A stretch of 64,000 nt of DNA from Oleidesulfovibrio sp047973035 (GCF_047973035.1 NZ_JBKEBF010000008.1:62001-126000), one strand, 5' to 3'; shown: positions 1 to 9,336, numbered from the stretch's first letter. Program-made: numbers and translations. Notes: generated by a model from the sequence alone, not told the origin.

Positions 1-1165
1 CGTGCAGCAGTTCATCACATTTCTCATAGCCGAACATGCGTGCGAATGCCGGATTGATTTCCTGCAGAATGCCGCCCGGGCTGCAAGTGAAAATACCGTC
101 CAATGCATGCATGAATATGGTGCGGTAGCGTTCTTCCGCGCGTCGCAGGGCTTCTTCCATTTCCTTGCGTGAAGTGATGTCTATGATTACCCCGACAATG
201 CCTGCAGCTTTTCCGGGTTCATCAAAAATACTTTCTTTATACAACAGAATTTCAGCCATTCCCCGTTCTGTCTTCACCACTGTTTCATACCGCTGGACAG
301 CAGGTCCTGCCGCATTGAAAAGCTCGTTGTCTGCATCCCTATATATCTGCGCATGTTTAGGCGGTGCAAATGATGCTACATCGGAACCTATTATTTTTGA
401 CACAGGAAGGCCTACCATACGCGAAAAAGCGCGGTTGACTACTTTGTATATCCCGTCGGCAGACTTGTAGAAAAACGGGTTAGGCATTGCATCCAGCAGC
501 GTTTGCAGCATAGTGCTGGTTTCTTCCAGCTCTTTCTGGACCATGCGCTCTTTAGTAACGTCAAAGATGATGCCGACTATGTTGTCACTGTGCGTGCTGA
601 GAATGGCAGAAATACAGGCTATATGCAGATCTCCCGCATAGTCCTTAAGAGAAAATTCGGCATTGCGCACAACACCGTTTTCCTGCAGCAGGCGGGTAAA
701 TGTTTCGCGGTCTGTGGGGGATGCGTACACATCAAAGGGCGTTGTCGACCGGATGAACTCTTCTTCCGAGTTTAGCCCGTAATCGTTCACAAGTTGCTGG
801 TTTGCTTCGATAAAACGCGAGCCATCAAGCGATGAGCGGAAAAGGCCTATGGATGCATACTGCAGCAACGTACGCAATTCGCGTTCGCGGTCAGCCCACT
901 CCGCATTTTGTATAGCCCTTTCTGCAAGCAGCTTCTGGGCTTCCGCGTTTTTTTTTGCAAGCCTCCGGGCACGCAGGATGGCAGCCAGAGCCATGGTGGC
1001 GGAAACAAGGATCAGCGCCATCATAAATACATGAAGCTGGTTGTCATTGGCGGCCCATACGGACGTATCGTTCATACTCTTATCGGCAGATACGCTCCGG
1101 ATGAGTGTCAACGACAGAATCGCACCACTGGCGAATATTATGAGGTGCTTACGAAATTGTCTCAC
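1..1165 (-). CDS. PAS-domain membrane sensor protein (3' end outside window)
   Basis: 388 residues are visible and the C-terminus runs off the window. The start is a GTG at 1165 with an AGGAG-type ribosome site just upstream. Two hydrophobic stretches (about residues 8-22 and 46-66) flank a short loop, so the protein should be anchored in the inner membrane with almost no periplasmic domain. After a charged helix (about 67-100) come at least three PAS modules, beginning near residues 100, 215 and 345, with typical linkers such as DVTKERMVQKELEE and DITSRKEMEEALRRAEERYR. The output domain is not in the window, so histidine kinase versus diguanylate cyclase cannot be decided; a kinase is my guess. 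It diverges from mutY. Confidence 0.8.
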   Translation of the reverse strand, partial: MRQFRKHLIIFASGAILSLTLIRSVSADKSMNDTSVWAANDNQLHVFMMALILVSATMALAAILRARRLAKKNAEAQKLLAERAIQNAEWADRERELRTLLQYASIGLFRSSLDGSRFIEANQQLVNDYGLNSEEEFIRSTTPFDVYASPTDRETFTRLLQENGVVRNAEFSLKDYAGDLHIACISAILSTHSDNIVGIIFDVTKERMVQKELEETSTMLQTLLDAMPNPFFYKSADGIYKVVNRAFSRMVGLPVSKIIGSDVASFAPPKHAQIYRDADNELFNAAGPAVQRYETVVKTERGMAEILLYKESIFDEPGKAAGIVGVIIDITSRKEMEEALRRAEERYRTIFMHALDGIFTCSPGGILQEINPAFARMFGYEKCDELLH

Positions 1166-1275
1166 AGCGTGCTCCTAAGGAATGCCTTATGTATACCACA
1201 TTTTTATCGCAAGACGAATAATTCTTTGCGTAAGGGAGGGCTTTTCAAGCCTTGCAGGCCACGTTACAAAGCCGC

Positions 1276-2385
1276 ATGGTTCACAACAAAGATAAAGCCC
1301 GTTTTACGGAAGCTCTCTTACAATGGTTTGCGGCCAATATGCGTGCTCTGCCCTGGAGAAAAGACTACAGCCCCTACAGAGTCTGGGTGTCTGAAATTAT
1401 GCTGCAACAGACTCAGATGGAGCGCGGGGTAACCTATTTCACACGCTGGATGCAGCGATTTCCGGATGTGCGTTCTGTTGCCGAAGCTGAAGAAGATGCG
1501 ATTTTAAAAGCATGGGAAGGACTCGGCTATTATTCCCGCGCGCGGAATCTGCATAAGGCTGCCAAAAAAATAATGACTGAGTTTGCAGGTGTGTTTCCTG
1601 CAGATTATGATGCCATCCGCTCACTGCCGGGCATTGGTGACTATACGGCTGGTGCCATCGCTTCCATTGCTTTTCAGCAGAATTATGTGGCGGTAGATGC
1701 CAACGTGGAACGTGTTTTCTCGCGCCTGTTCGACATTGATACCCCCATTAAGCAAAAGGAAAATATCGCGTTTGTGCACCGCACCGCGCAGGAGCTTTTG
1801 CCGGACGGAAAAGCGCGTCATTTTAATCAGGCTTTGATGGAACTGGGCGCACTGGTGTGCAGCAAAAAAGCCCGTTGCGAACAATGCCCTGTGCAGGAAT
1901 GGTGCGAGGCATACCGGCTGGGCATTCCGCATGAACGGCCGGTAACAGCGCCGCGCAAGGCCATTGTTTCATTGGAAGTTGCCACGGGTTTGCTGGAGCA
2001 CGAAGGGCATATTTTTATTCAGAAGCGCCCTGAAATGGGCGTGTGGGCAGGCTTCTGGGAGTTTCCCGGCGGCAGCGTGGAAGAAGGTGAAACTCCGGAA
2101 CAGGCAATCTGCCGTGAATTTATGGAAGAGATGGAGTTTGACGTCACCCCGAGAGAGAAAATTGCCGTGGTTCGTCACGGGTACACCACGTACAGAGTAA
2201 ATCTGCACTGCTACCTGTTGGGTTTGAAAAACGGCAATACGGCTCCGGTGCTTCATGCTGCCACAGAAAGCCGCTGGGTGCGCTTTGACGAGCTGGATGC
2301 GTTTACGTTTCCGGCAGGGCACCGGAAGCTTATCGACCTTTTGCGGGGCGGCCTGCAGTGGCAGTGGCTGCGCGAGGCCGGTTAA
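1276..2385 (+). CDS. mutY: A/G-specific adenine glycosylase MutY with C-terminal Nudix domain
   Basis: Removes adenine mispaired with 8-oxoguanine. The catalytic Glu is E40 (SEIMLQQTQ), the helix-hairpin-helix is SLPGIGDYTAG (about 116-126) and the catalytic Asp is D141 (VDANVERV). The [4Fe-4S] ligands are C195, C201, C204 and C210, spaced C-x5-C-x2-C-x5-C, one residue shorter in the first gap than the usual x6. The C-terminal domain (about 230-369) keeps almost all of a catalytic Nudix box (G266-x5-E272-x7-REFxEE), which most MutY C-domains have lost. I chose the ATG at 1276 because the protein then starts as MutY normally does; a TTG at 1252, 11 bases after a GGGAGG, is an alternative. Its stop overlaps that of the convergent ABC gene. 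Confidence 0.93.
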   Translation: MVHNKDKARFTEALLQWFAANMRALPWRKDYSPYRVWVSEIMLQQTQMERGVTYFTRWMQRFPDVRSVAEAEEDAILKAWEGLGYYSRARNLHKAAKKIMTEFAGVFPADYDAIRSLPGIGDYTAGAIASIAFQQNYVAVDANVERVFSRLFDIDTPIKQKENIAFVHRTAQELLPDGKARHFNQALMELGALVCSKKARCEQCPVQEWCEAYRLGIPHERPVTAPRKAIVSLEVATGLLEHEGHIFIQKRPEMGVWAGFWEFPGGSVEEGETPEQAICREFMEEMEFDVTPREKIAVVRHGYTTYRVNLHCYLLGLKNGNTAPVLHAATESRWVRFDELDAFTFPAGHRKLIDLLRGGLQWQWLREAG

Positions 2386-3407
2386 CTGTCTGTAAGATTT
2401 AATGACCGGACCACGCCTATCTGTACGCTGTCGCCTTCTTTCAGCCCGTCATGCAGAGCATAGGCGATAAGGCGGGCGTCGCCTACCTGTACCTTGTAGC
2501 GGATGTAATGACCGCCGTAGCTGATTGCGGTTACAATGCCTTTGCCTTGCGGATGGCTTGTCAGGGTGAGTGCTTCGGGCCTGATCCGCAGCCCGTTGCC
2601 GCCGTGCGCAAGGGCCAGCCTGTCGCAGACTGCGGGGGGCAGAAAGTTAACCGGCCCCAGAAATTCTGCTACCTGTGTGGTGGCCGGTGCACTGTAAAGC
2701 TCTGCAGGTGTGTCGTATTGTTCCAGCCTTCCGCCAAGCATCACGCCGATACGGTCTGACATGGCAAAAGCTTCTTCCAGGTCATGGGTTACGCTGATGG
2801 TGGTAATTCCGAACGCCTTCTGGGTGTTGCGGATGAAGTCTGCGGTTTCTAGCTTCAGGTTGCGGTCAAGGTTGGCAAAGGGTTCGTCCAGCAGCAAAAC
2901 GGCAGGGTTGACCACCATAGCTCGCGCAATGGCCACGCGTTGCTTCTGACCGGCGGAAAGCTGCACCGGATATCTTTGCGCCAGATCCTGCAGATGAAAA
3001 AAAGCCAGCATGTCAGTGACGCGCCGGTCACGGTCTGTGCGGGGCATGCGGCGCGCTTTCAGGCCGAAGGCCACATTTTCATGCACTGTAAGATTGGGAA
3101 ACAGCAGATAATCCTGAAATACCATGATGGCAGGATGGCTGCTGCTTTCCGGCGTGTCTTTGCGCAGGGAAAGACCGGAAAGGGCACCGCACAGCAGACT
3201 GCATGATGCTGCCGGTTTTCCGCCGAAAAGAATATCGCCCGAATCGGGTGGTTCCAGACCGGCAAGGATGCGCAGAAGCGTGGTCTTGCCTACTCCGGAA
3301 GGCCCGACAAGAGAAACAATGTCTCCTGCTTTTGCATAAAAGCTGACCGCATCCAGTACGGTTTTACCGGCGTAAGCTTTTGCTATTCCCCGTACTTCAA
3401 TATCCAT
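2382..3407 (-). CDS. ABC transporter ATP-binding protein, PotA/CysA type
   Basis: 341-residue ATPase that should energise import of a small solute. Walker A is GPSGVGKTT, the Q-loop FQDY, the signature LSAGQKQR (A replaces the usual G), Walker B VLLLDEP and the switch His is in SVTHDLEEAF. A C-terminal TOBE-like region (about 265-341) places it with the spermidine/sulfate/molybdate/ferric group. An insertion of roughly 15-20 residues sits between Walker A and the Q-loop (around 65-95), including a Cys-Ser-rich stretch. No permease or binding protein is adjacent. The gene overlaps the end of the upstream phosphotransferase gene by 25 bases, so the two are translationally coupled. Substrate unknown. 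Confidence 0.88.
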   Translation of the reverse strand: MDIEVRGIAKAYAGKTVLDAVSFYAKAGDIVSLVGPSGVGKTTLLRILAGLEPPDSGDILFGGKPAASCSLLCGALSGLSLRKDTPESSSHPAIMVFQDYLLFPNLTVHENVAFGLKARRMPRTDRDRRVTDMLAFFHLQDLAQRYPVQLSAGQKQRVAIARAMVVNPAVLLLDEPFANLDRNLKLETADFIRNTQKAFGITTISVTHDLEEAFAMSDRIGVMLGGRLEQYDTPAELYSAPATTQVAEFLGPVNFLPPAVCDRLALAHGGNGLRIRPEALTLTSHPQGKGIVTAISYGGHYIRYKVQVGDARLIAYALHDGLKEGDSVQIGVVRSLNLTDS

Positions 3408-4456
3408 TCAATATTATCCAGATACGACGTAATGCGTGAAAAGGTGAATGCGTTACGTAACGCCCTTTGCTGCCGTTCATATTCATACCATGCCATGTAA
3501 CACCATGACAGGGCGCGTAACAGGATGGTGCGTTCAAGTACTCGGGTACGCTCGTGCAGGGCATCCATTTCGGTCCGGTTAACGGTTCCGGTGCGGGCTT
3601 TCAGATACTCCCGCAAAAAGTCCATGCGGCCTTCAGGCGTATAAGTGAAGTCTGTTCTCCAGCGGGTGGTGGTAGGAATAAGAAAATGCCCGAGGTCCTG
3701 ATGACAGCACGACACAACTGCTTTTTCCCAGTCCACAAGGTATAGCGCAGTTGCCGATGCCGGTTGGCCGTTTGTACGTGTGGCAGCAGCATCCAGTAGA
3801 ATAAAGTTTCCGGAATTGACTTCTGTATTTGTAATCACCTGCGGTTCATCTGCAAAAAGGGGTTTTGTGTCTGCCCCAAGTTGCAGCACTTCATCGCGGT
3901 AGGCAAGCAGGCGGGCAAGAACGTCTTTTCGCGGGTGGTCCGGCTGGCGTGTAAGCAGCCCTAGGCATTCGTCCGCAATGTCTTTAACAGGATCAGGCTG
4001 GGCAACCAGCGTGCCTTGCGGCGGTACAGGACAGCTATGGACTTTGGCAAAAAGCGCTGCCGCGGCTGCGGAATCCCGCTCGTATTGCAGCGGTGTGCCG
4101 GGAAGGTATTCCATCAGCAGTACCCCGTTGCCAAATCCGTGTTCACCTGCCTGCGAGTCAAGAGCAAAGGGCTGCGGCGTTACTCCGGAGGCCGCCACAT
4201 GGCGCAGCACGGAATATTCGTAACCTATCTGATCTGCCTGATTTAACTGGCTTCCGTGGTTGATGCGGAATACGGCGCTATGATTTGCACACCTGATCAG
4301 CCAGTTTTCGTTATATTCTCCGGCTGCCAGAAAGCTGACTTGCGATGCGACAACCGGCGTGTTCATCCAGTTTTTTTGCGTAAGGTATAATGCAATGTTT
4401 TGCGCGCGGTCCACGCGGTGTCCCCCCTGCGTATATGCGTTGCTGATGTATGTCAT
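3383..4456 (-). CDS. Phosphotransferase, aminoglycoside/choline-kinase-like fold
   Basis: 357 residues with the general APH/choline-kinase layout: an N-lobe (VFRINHGSQ, then LLMEYLPGTPL as the hinge) and a C-lobe. The usual catalytic loop HGDxxxxN is replaced by NTEVNSGN (H to N, D to E), while the DFG-equivalent is a clean VDWEKA. The changed loop means either a sub-family with altered chemistry or reduced activity; I cannot tell which. The gene lies directly upstream of, and overlaps, an ABC ATPase gene, suggesting that the imported compound is its substrate or that the pair is co-regulated. Start ATG at 4456. Family call is good; substrate unknown. Confidence 0.75.
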   Translation of the reverse strand: MTYISNAYTQGGHRVDRAQNIALYLTQKNWMNTPVVASQVSFLAAGEYNENWLIRCANHSAVFRINHGSQLNQADQIGYEYSVLRHVAASGVTPQPFALDSQAGEHGFGNGVLLMEYLPGTPLQYERDSAAAAALFAKVHSCPVPPQGTLVAQPDPVKDIADECLGLLTRQPDHPRKDVLARLLAYRDEVLQLGADTKPLFADEPQVITNTEVNSGNFILLDAAATRTNGQPASATALYLVDWEKAVVSCCHQDLGHFLIPTTTRWRTDFTYTPEGRMDFLREYLKARTGTVNRTEMDALHERTRVLERTILLRALSWCYMAWYEYERQQRALRNAFTFSRITSYLDNIEWILKYGE

Positions 4457-5048
4457 AGGTTAGACTAATCAAGGATATGTCACAACTAATGCAGCTAGCA
4501 CAATTACAATAATCAGGCGTAACGGTCTGCCTGTGCAGGTGTTAAAAACTGTTCCGTGGGGTTGTTGAAAGTTCAGCGTATGCCATACGTGGCAGCGGGT
4601 GAGGGGCATCGAATGCTACCGTTTCATTCTGGAAGATGTGATGACGCAACGTGCCTGAACGGCAGTCAGATGTGTGTGCTTGTAGTTTGGGATGCATGCA
4701 AAGTTGTTGGCGCTTGTGTGAAGTATTTCTGGTAAGGCTGGTAGTATGGGTTCTTCGCTGTGTGTTGTCGTGCTAAGGGATTGTCTGATGCACAGGGCCA
4801 TGGCAGAATGGTTGTGTTGTTACAAAGAGATGCGGCTGATAGCGGCCCCGTTGCCATAGCCACCTGTGCAGTCAGTGCCGGAGGTGGTCGACGTGGCTTG
4901 ATCGGCGTTTGGCTGCTTTGCAGGGTGCCCGGAGGCGTGCAGTCCGGCGGAAAGGCTTGGTGCCCGAAAGACTCTGCACAGGCAGGGGCGGCGGCTGTCC
5001 CCTTTTTTTTACGCAAGATAATTTTCAGGGAATGCATCAGGAGTTCAT
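4457..5048. other. Intergenic region, no gene seen
   Basis: About 590 bases between divergent genes. Open frames here have low-complexity, Pro/Ser/Thr-rich translations and no motif. It must hold promoters for both flanking genes. A small palindrome, TGCCA-tacg-TGGCA, lies at 4581-4594. The forward gene at 5049 has its ribosome site (CAGGAG) within the last 12 bases. Confidence 0.5.
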
Positions 5049-6800
5049 ATGACCACAGCTTTTTTTAACGCTGCTTCCTGCTGGCGAAGGTTTCCCGCGT
5101 TTTTACGTGAGCACCTTTTGCACGGCAGCGTGGGCAGCTTTCACCTGATGCAGGCTGCCTCTGAAACGCTCGGGGCCATGAATCAGGCCGCACCGGCGGA
5201 TAAAATCCTGTTGTGGCATACAGGGCGGGAGTTGCTGTTGGCTGCGTGGGAAGATGACTGCCTGAACTGCCAGCTGGCTGGGCAGCTTGTCGAGCTGGAT
5301 GGTCACGCCCGTAAACAGGAGGGGCGTCCGTGGCTTTCGCAGCAGCTGCATGATGCGCTCAGCGCGCTGCATAACGCTGGCGGCAGGCCGGAAAACCTGC
5401 GCTATTACGAGCGGCTTGCCTCTCAGGGAGACTATGAACGCTGCATCCGGTATCTGGATGGCGAGCGCGGCAAGCAACCTGAAAATATCTGGTGGGTACA
5501 GCAGGTGTGCGCAGTGGGCGAGCTGACCGGCAGGCTGGAATGGAGCAAAGATCATCTTGCCCGCTATGCGGCCTCTGCTCCGCCTCAGTTATTGCCCATA
5601 CTCGAATATGCAGCAGCGGGGATTGATATTTCTGCGGGTAATATGCATGGCGCAGGCGAGGCTTTGCAGCGCATTCTGCCCTCTGATGAGGCTTTGCAGG
5701 CCGGAATGCTGCTGGGCGCCGCAGAACGGCTGGGGCATGTGATGCTGCATAGCGGCGACCGTCACCGCGCGCTTGATTTGTGGGGGGCTGTGCTTCAGGC
5801 TCGTCCGTTCCATACGGGGCTTGCCATGCGCATGCATGCTGTCCGGAACGGTTTTGACTCGCCGGAAAATCCTGCATCGCTGGGAAAGGTTGCGGCACTT
5901 CTGTACTCGTACAACAAAGCCGGGGATCTGGATCAGGCATTCCGGCATCTGGCGCAAAGCGCAGACCTGTTGCAGACGATTATTGCCTTGGACAACGGCA
6001 GCACGGATACAGAGATTGGCGGAACAGGTGCCGTGATCGACGCGTGGGTGGACAGACTGGCGGGCAAGGCGCAAGCCATCCACCTGCCGGTGAATATCGG
6101 CGCACCCGCTGCGCGTAATTGGTTGATGCATCTGCCGCAGGTGGCGGAGTGCGATTATGCCGCCTATCTTGATGATGATGCGGCGCTGCCGCCGGACTGG
6201 CTCGGGCATATGGCTCGGGCGGTGCAGGTGCGGCCGCAGGCCTCGGTATGGGGAGGCAAAATTATTGATTTCCAAGCACCGCATATTATCCAGTCGGCAG
6301 ACCTGCATCTGATTATGGCCGGAACGGAGCAGGATTCGCAGGAAGAACGTAATGCAAGGGCGCAGAACTCACTGGCTTCTACTTCTGCCAATCCTTTCAA
6401 TGTGTCGGAACTGCATGCGCAGGTGGCGGACTACGGGCAGTTTGACTACATACGGCCCTGCATTTCAGTGACCGGCTGCTGCCATATGTTCCGCACGGCA
6501 GACTTGCTGGACTCCGGCGATTTTTCTCTTATGCTTTCGCCTTCGCAATATGATGACTTCGAGCATGATCTGCGCATGGCCACGCAGGGGCGTCATGCCT
6601 GCTATACCGGTTTTTTGTCTGTGCGGCATATGAAGCGCACAGGCAAGGCCACGCGTATGAGCGCGGCCCAGTACGGAAACGGTATGGGCAACAAATACAA
6701 ACTGCACAACATGTATCCTCCTGATGAAATTATCCGTCTGCGCAGGTCAGAGCTGGATATGCTGGAACAGGATTTGCTTCGCGTGTTCACATTTGCATAA
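5049..6800 (+). CDS. TPR-like / family 2 glycosyltransferase fusion protein
   Basis: 583 residues. The first half (about 1-270) is helical and looks like degenerate tetratricopeptide repeats (for example YYERLASQGDYERCIRYLDGE and LGHVMLHSGDRHRALDLW). From about 275 a GT-A fold glycosyltransferase of family 2 begins: LLYSYNKAGDLDQAFRHL, then IIALDNGSTD (nucleotide-sugar loop) and YAAYLDDDAALPPDW with the metal-binding DDD. A later segment (CISVTGCCHMFRTADL, YDDFEHDLRMA) fits the acceptor half with its ED-type motif. There is no signal peptide, so it is cytoplasmic. ATG at 5049 follows CAGGAG. It is followed by a UDP-galactopyranose-mutase-like flavoprotein and probably forms an operon with it; the acceptor is unknown. 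Confidence 0.82.
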   Translation: MTTAFFNAASCWRRFPAFLREHLLHGSVGSFHLMQAASETLGAMNQAAPADKILLWHTGRELLLAAWEDDCLNCQLAGQLVELDGHARKQEGRPWLSQQLHDALSALHNAGGRPENLRYYERLASQGDYERCIRYLDGERGKQPENIWWVQQVCAVGELTGRLEWSKDHLARYAASAPPQLLPILEYAAAGIDISAGNMHGAGEALQRILPSDEALQAGMLLGAAERLGHVMLHSGDRHRALDLWGAVLQARPFHTGLAMRMHAVRNGFDSPENPASLGKVAALLYSYNKAGDLDQAFRHLAQSADLLQTIIALDNGSTDTEIGGTGAVIDAWVDRLAGKAQAIHLPVNIGAPAARNWLMHLPQVAECDYAAYLDDDAALPPDWLGHMARAVQVRPQASVWGGKIIDFQAPHIIQSADLHLIMAGTEQDSQEERNARAQNSLASTSANPFNVSELHAQVADYGQFDYIRPCISVTGCCHMFRTADLLDSGDFSLMLSPSQYDDFEHDLRMATQGRHACYTGFLSVRHMKRTGKATRMSAAQYGNGMGNKYKLHNMYPPDEIIRLRRSELDMLEQDLLRVFTFA

Positions 6801-6906
6801 AGGACGGCAGGCTGCTGTCCGTGCCGCGTATGCGGAAATATACGTTCCGTTAAATCAGCGTGTTGTGCCTTCTGGTGCACGGCGCACCTCAGGGAGTCTT
6901 TACACC

Positions 6907-8256
6907 ATGCATGTCAAATATCTGATAATCGGCGCGGGGCCGACGGGCCTTGGTGCCGGACGGCGTCTGCGCGAACTGGGCGAAAAAGATTTTCTGCTGC
7001 TGGAGCAGAACAGCTACTGCGGCGGTCTGGCAACCAGCTTTAAAGATGACGCCGGATTTACATGGGACATCGGCGGCCATGTTGTCTTTTCGCACTATGA
7101 ATATTTCGACAGGCTGATTGAATCCCTGCTGGGCGATGAATATCTTGAGCATCAGCGCATTGCGCGTGTGCGTATTGCAGAGCGCTGGATTCCCTATCCT
7201 TTCCAGAACAATATCCGCCATCTGCCCGAAAAAATGCAGTGGGAATGCGTACAGGCTTTGCTGCCGCATATCCGCACGCAGCAGCATCCGGAAAATTTCC
7301 GCCAGTGGATTGAGTATGTCTTCGGGGCCGGTATCGCACGACATTTTATGTTACCGTACAACTTCAAGGTGTGGGCGACCCCGCCGGAACTTATGGCCTA
7401 TCACTGGATAGGCGAGCGTGTCAGCGTCATTGATCTTGAGATGGTGCTGAAGAACCTTGTGCTGCAGCTGGATAACGTCAGCTGGGGGCCGAATAACGTG
7501 TTCCGCTTTCCGCTGTATGGCGGTACCGGCGAAATTTTCCACCGCATGGGAGCAGACCTTGGCGATTACGTCCGCCTGAATACCCCCGTTGCGGGCATTG
7601 ATCCTGAAACACGCACCGTGCAGACCGCAGACGGACAGGCCATTACCTACACACACCTGCTTAACACCGGCCCGCTGGACAAGCTGATGCTGGAACGCAT
7701 CAATACGCCGCATACCGCACTGCGTGATGCCGCAGGCAAACTGAGCCGCAACGGTGTGTTTGTGGCTGGCGTGGGGGTAAATGATACCCGTGACGACGAC
7801 ACCTGCTGGATGTATTTTCCTGAGGATAGCTGCCCTTACTACCGTCTGACAAACTTTCATAACTATTCGCCCAATAATACGGCGGTGCCGGGCAGACAGC
7901 GCGCACTGATGGCGGAAACGTCGTGGTCGCAGCACAAGCCGGAAGACCTTTCTGGCATTATGGACAAGACCGTGCAGGGGCTTATCAATACCTCAATGCT
8001 GGACGAGGCTGACAGGGACTTGATAGTTTCGCGCTGGAGCATTGCCGTGGATTACGGCTACCCCGTGCCCACGCTGGAGCGTGACGGTGCGCTGCGCACT
8101 CTGCTGCCCTGGCTGGAAGAACGTGGAATATATTCACGCGGACGGTTTGGCGGCTGGAAGTATGAAGTAGCCAATATGGATCATTCCGTCATGCAGGGTG
8201 TGGAGTGGGCAGAGCGCATGGTGCAGGGCACGGCTGAAAAAACATACATTCTTTAG
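6907..8256 (+). CDS. NAD(P)/FAD-dependent oxidoreductase, UDP-galactopyranose mutase/amine oxidase-like
   Basis: 449 residues. The N-terminus is a Rossmann dinucleotide loop (YLIIGAGPTGLGAGRRL) followed by the FAD ribose Glu (LLLEQN) and GGLATSF, then DIGGHVVFSHYEYF, the pattern of protoporphyrinogen oxidase/UDP-galactopyranose mutase-like proteins. The middle segment (WIPYPFQNNIRHLP and FGAGIARHFMLPYNFKVWA) resembles the sugar-nucleotide-binding part of mutases. The end (GRFGGWKYEVANMDHSVMQGVEWAE) is the FAD-closing motif. ATG 6907 is preceded by AGGGAG. It lies 106 bases behind the GT2 fusion gene and 9 bases before an M24 peptidase gene. A role in making a furanose or modified sugar for that glycosyltransferase is inference. 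Confidence 0.8.
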   Translation: MHVKYLIIGAGPTGLGAGRRLRELGEKDFLLLEQNSYCGGLATSFKDDAGFTWDIGGHVVFSHYEYFDRLIESLLGDEYLEHQRIARVRIAERWIPYPFQNNIRHLPEKMQWECVQALLPHIRTQQHPENFRQWIEYVFGAGIARHFMLPYNFKVWATPPELMAYHWIGERVSVIDLEMVLKNLVLQLDNVSWGPNNVFRFPLYGGTGEIFHRMGADLGDYVRLNTPVAGIDPETRTVQTADGQAITYTHLLNTGPLDKLMLERINTPHTALRDAAGKLSRNGVFVAGVGVNDTRDDDTCWMYFPEDSCPYYRLTNFHNYSPNNTAVPGRQRALMAETSWSQHKPEDLSGIMDKTVQGLINTSMLDEADRDLIVSRWSIAVDYGYPVPTLERDGALRTLLPWLEERGIYSRGRFGGWKYEVANMDHSVMQGVEWAERMVQGTAEKTYIL

Positions 8257-8265
8257 GAAAAAACA

Positions 8266-9336
8266 ATGAACGCAGATCGTTATGCAGAGCGGCGAGAGCG
8301 GTTGCGACCGCTGCTGCGTAAAAACGGACTTGATGCGCTGCTGGTCAGCCTTGATGCGAACCGCTATTACCTGAGCGGCTTTGAACTGCATGATGCCCAG
8401 ATTAATGAAAGCTGCGGACGGCTGCTTATTACTGCGGACGGACCGGACTGGTTGTGCACGGACCCTCGTTTCGAGGAAACTGCACGCCGCCTGTGGGATC
8501 GGGAATATATTTTTATTTACAGCGGCAACGCGGCTGAACGTCTGCGGGATTTTATCAAAAGCCGCTCGCTTGGCGTGGTAGGATTTGAGCCTTCCTGCGT
8601 GACAATGTCTTTTTACGAGTCCTTTTCTGAAGGGCTTACCCTGAAAAAAGCTGGCGGGCTGGTAGAAGAACTGCGCGTTATTAAAGAGCCCGAAGAAATC
8701 GGGCGCCTTGAACGTGCTTGCGCTTTGAACCACAAGCTTATGGAATGGTTGCCGCAGGTTTTGCACCCCGGCCGTACCGAAGCGCAGGTTGCGTGGGATA
8801 TTGAAAAGTTTTTCCGTGAAAACGGCGCATCGGAACTGGCGTTTCCCAGCATAGTTGCGGCGGGCCCTAATGCCGCCATGTGCCATGCGATTCCGGATGA
8901 AACCGTGCTGCGTGAAAATTGTCCTGTCCTGATTGATGTAGGCTGCCGTGTGGATGACTACTGCTCGGACCAGACGCGGACTTTCTGGGTGGGCGACAGA
9001 CCTACGGACGAGTTCTTGCACACCCGCGATATGGTGCAGCATGCGCAGCAGGTCGCATTAGACATGATGCGCCCCGGTATGCCGTTGGCCGATGCGCATA
9101 ACATTGCCCTGGCTGTATTTGAGCGGCACGGCGTAGCTGCCAGCTTCAACCATTCGCTGGGGCACGGCATAGGCTTGCAGACGCACGAGGCCCCTGCCGT
9201 GAATCCCCGGACTGATGCCAGACTTACTCCGGGGATGGTCGTCACCGTTGAGCCGGGCCTTTATTTTCCCCTTTGGGGCGGGGTGCGCTGGGAATATATG
9301 GTGCTGTGCACAGAGGACGGCGTTCGCGTGTTGTAA
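8266..9336 (+). CDS. M24 family metallopeptidase (Xaa-Pro aminopeptidase type)
   Basis: 356 residues, cytoplasmic, the standard size for a bacterial prolidase/Xaa-Pro aminopeptidase. An N-terminal creatinase-like domain (about 1-140) precedes the pita-bread catalytic domain. All five metal ligands are present: D224 and D235 (LIDVGCRVDDYCSDQTRTF), H300 (HSLGHGIGL), E329 (VTVEPGLYF) and E343 (VRWEYMVL). It should remove N-terminal residues before proline from short peptides. It starts 9 bases after the flavoprotein gene with a weak AGGAAA ribosome site, so co-transcription is likely, and a strong terminator follows. Confidence 0.92.
   Translation: MNADRYAERRERLRPLLRKNGLDALLVSLDANRYYLSGFELHDAQINESCGRLLITADGPDWLCTDPRFEETARRLWDREYIFIYSGNAAERLRDFIKSRSLGVVGFEPSCVTMSFYESFSEGLTLKKAGGLVEELRVIKEPEEIGRLERACALNHKLMEWLPQVLHPGRTEAQVAWDIEKFFRENGASELAFPSIVAAGPNAAMCHAIPDETVLRENCPVLIDVGCRVDDYCSDQTRTFWVGDRPTDEFLHTRDMVQHAQQVALDMMRPGMPLADAHNIALAVFERHGVAASFNHSLGHGIGLQTHEAPAVNPRTDARLTPGMVVTVEPGLYFPLWGGVRWEYMVLCTEDGVRVL

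Noticed and set aside
4666..5068. Open frames on both strands before the GT2 fusion gene
   Set aside because: Low-complexity translations without motifs; only the frame starting at 5049 has a ribosome site and domain content.
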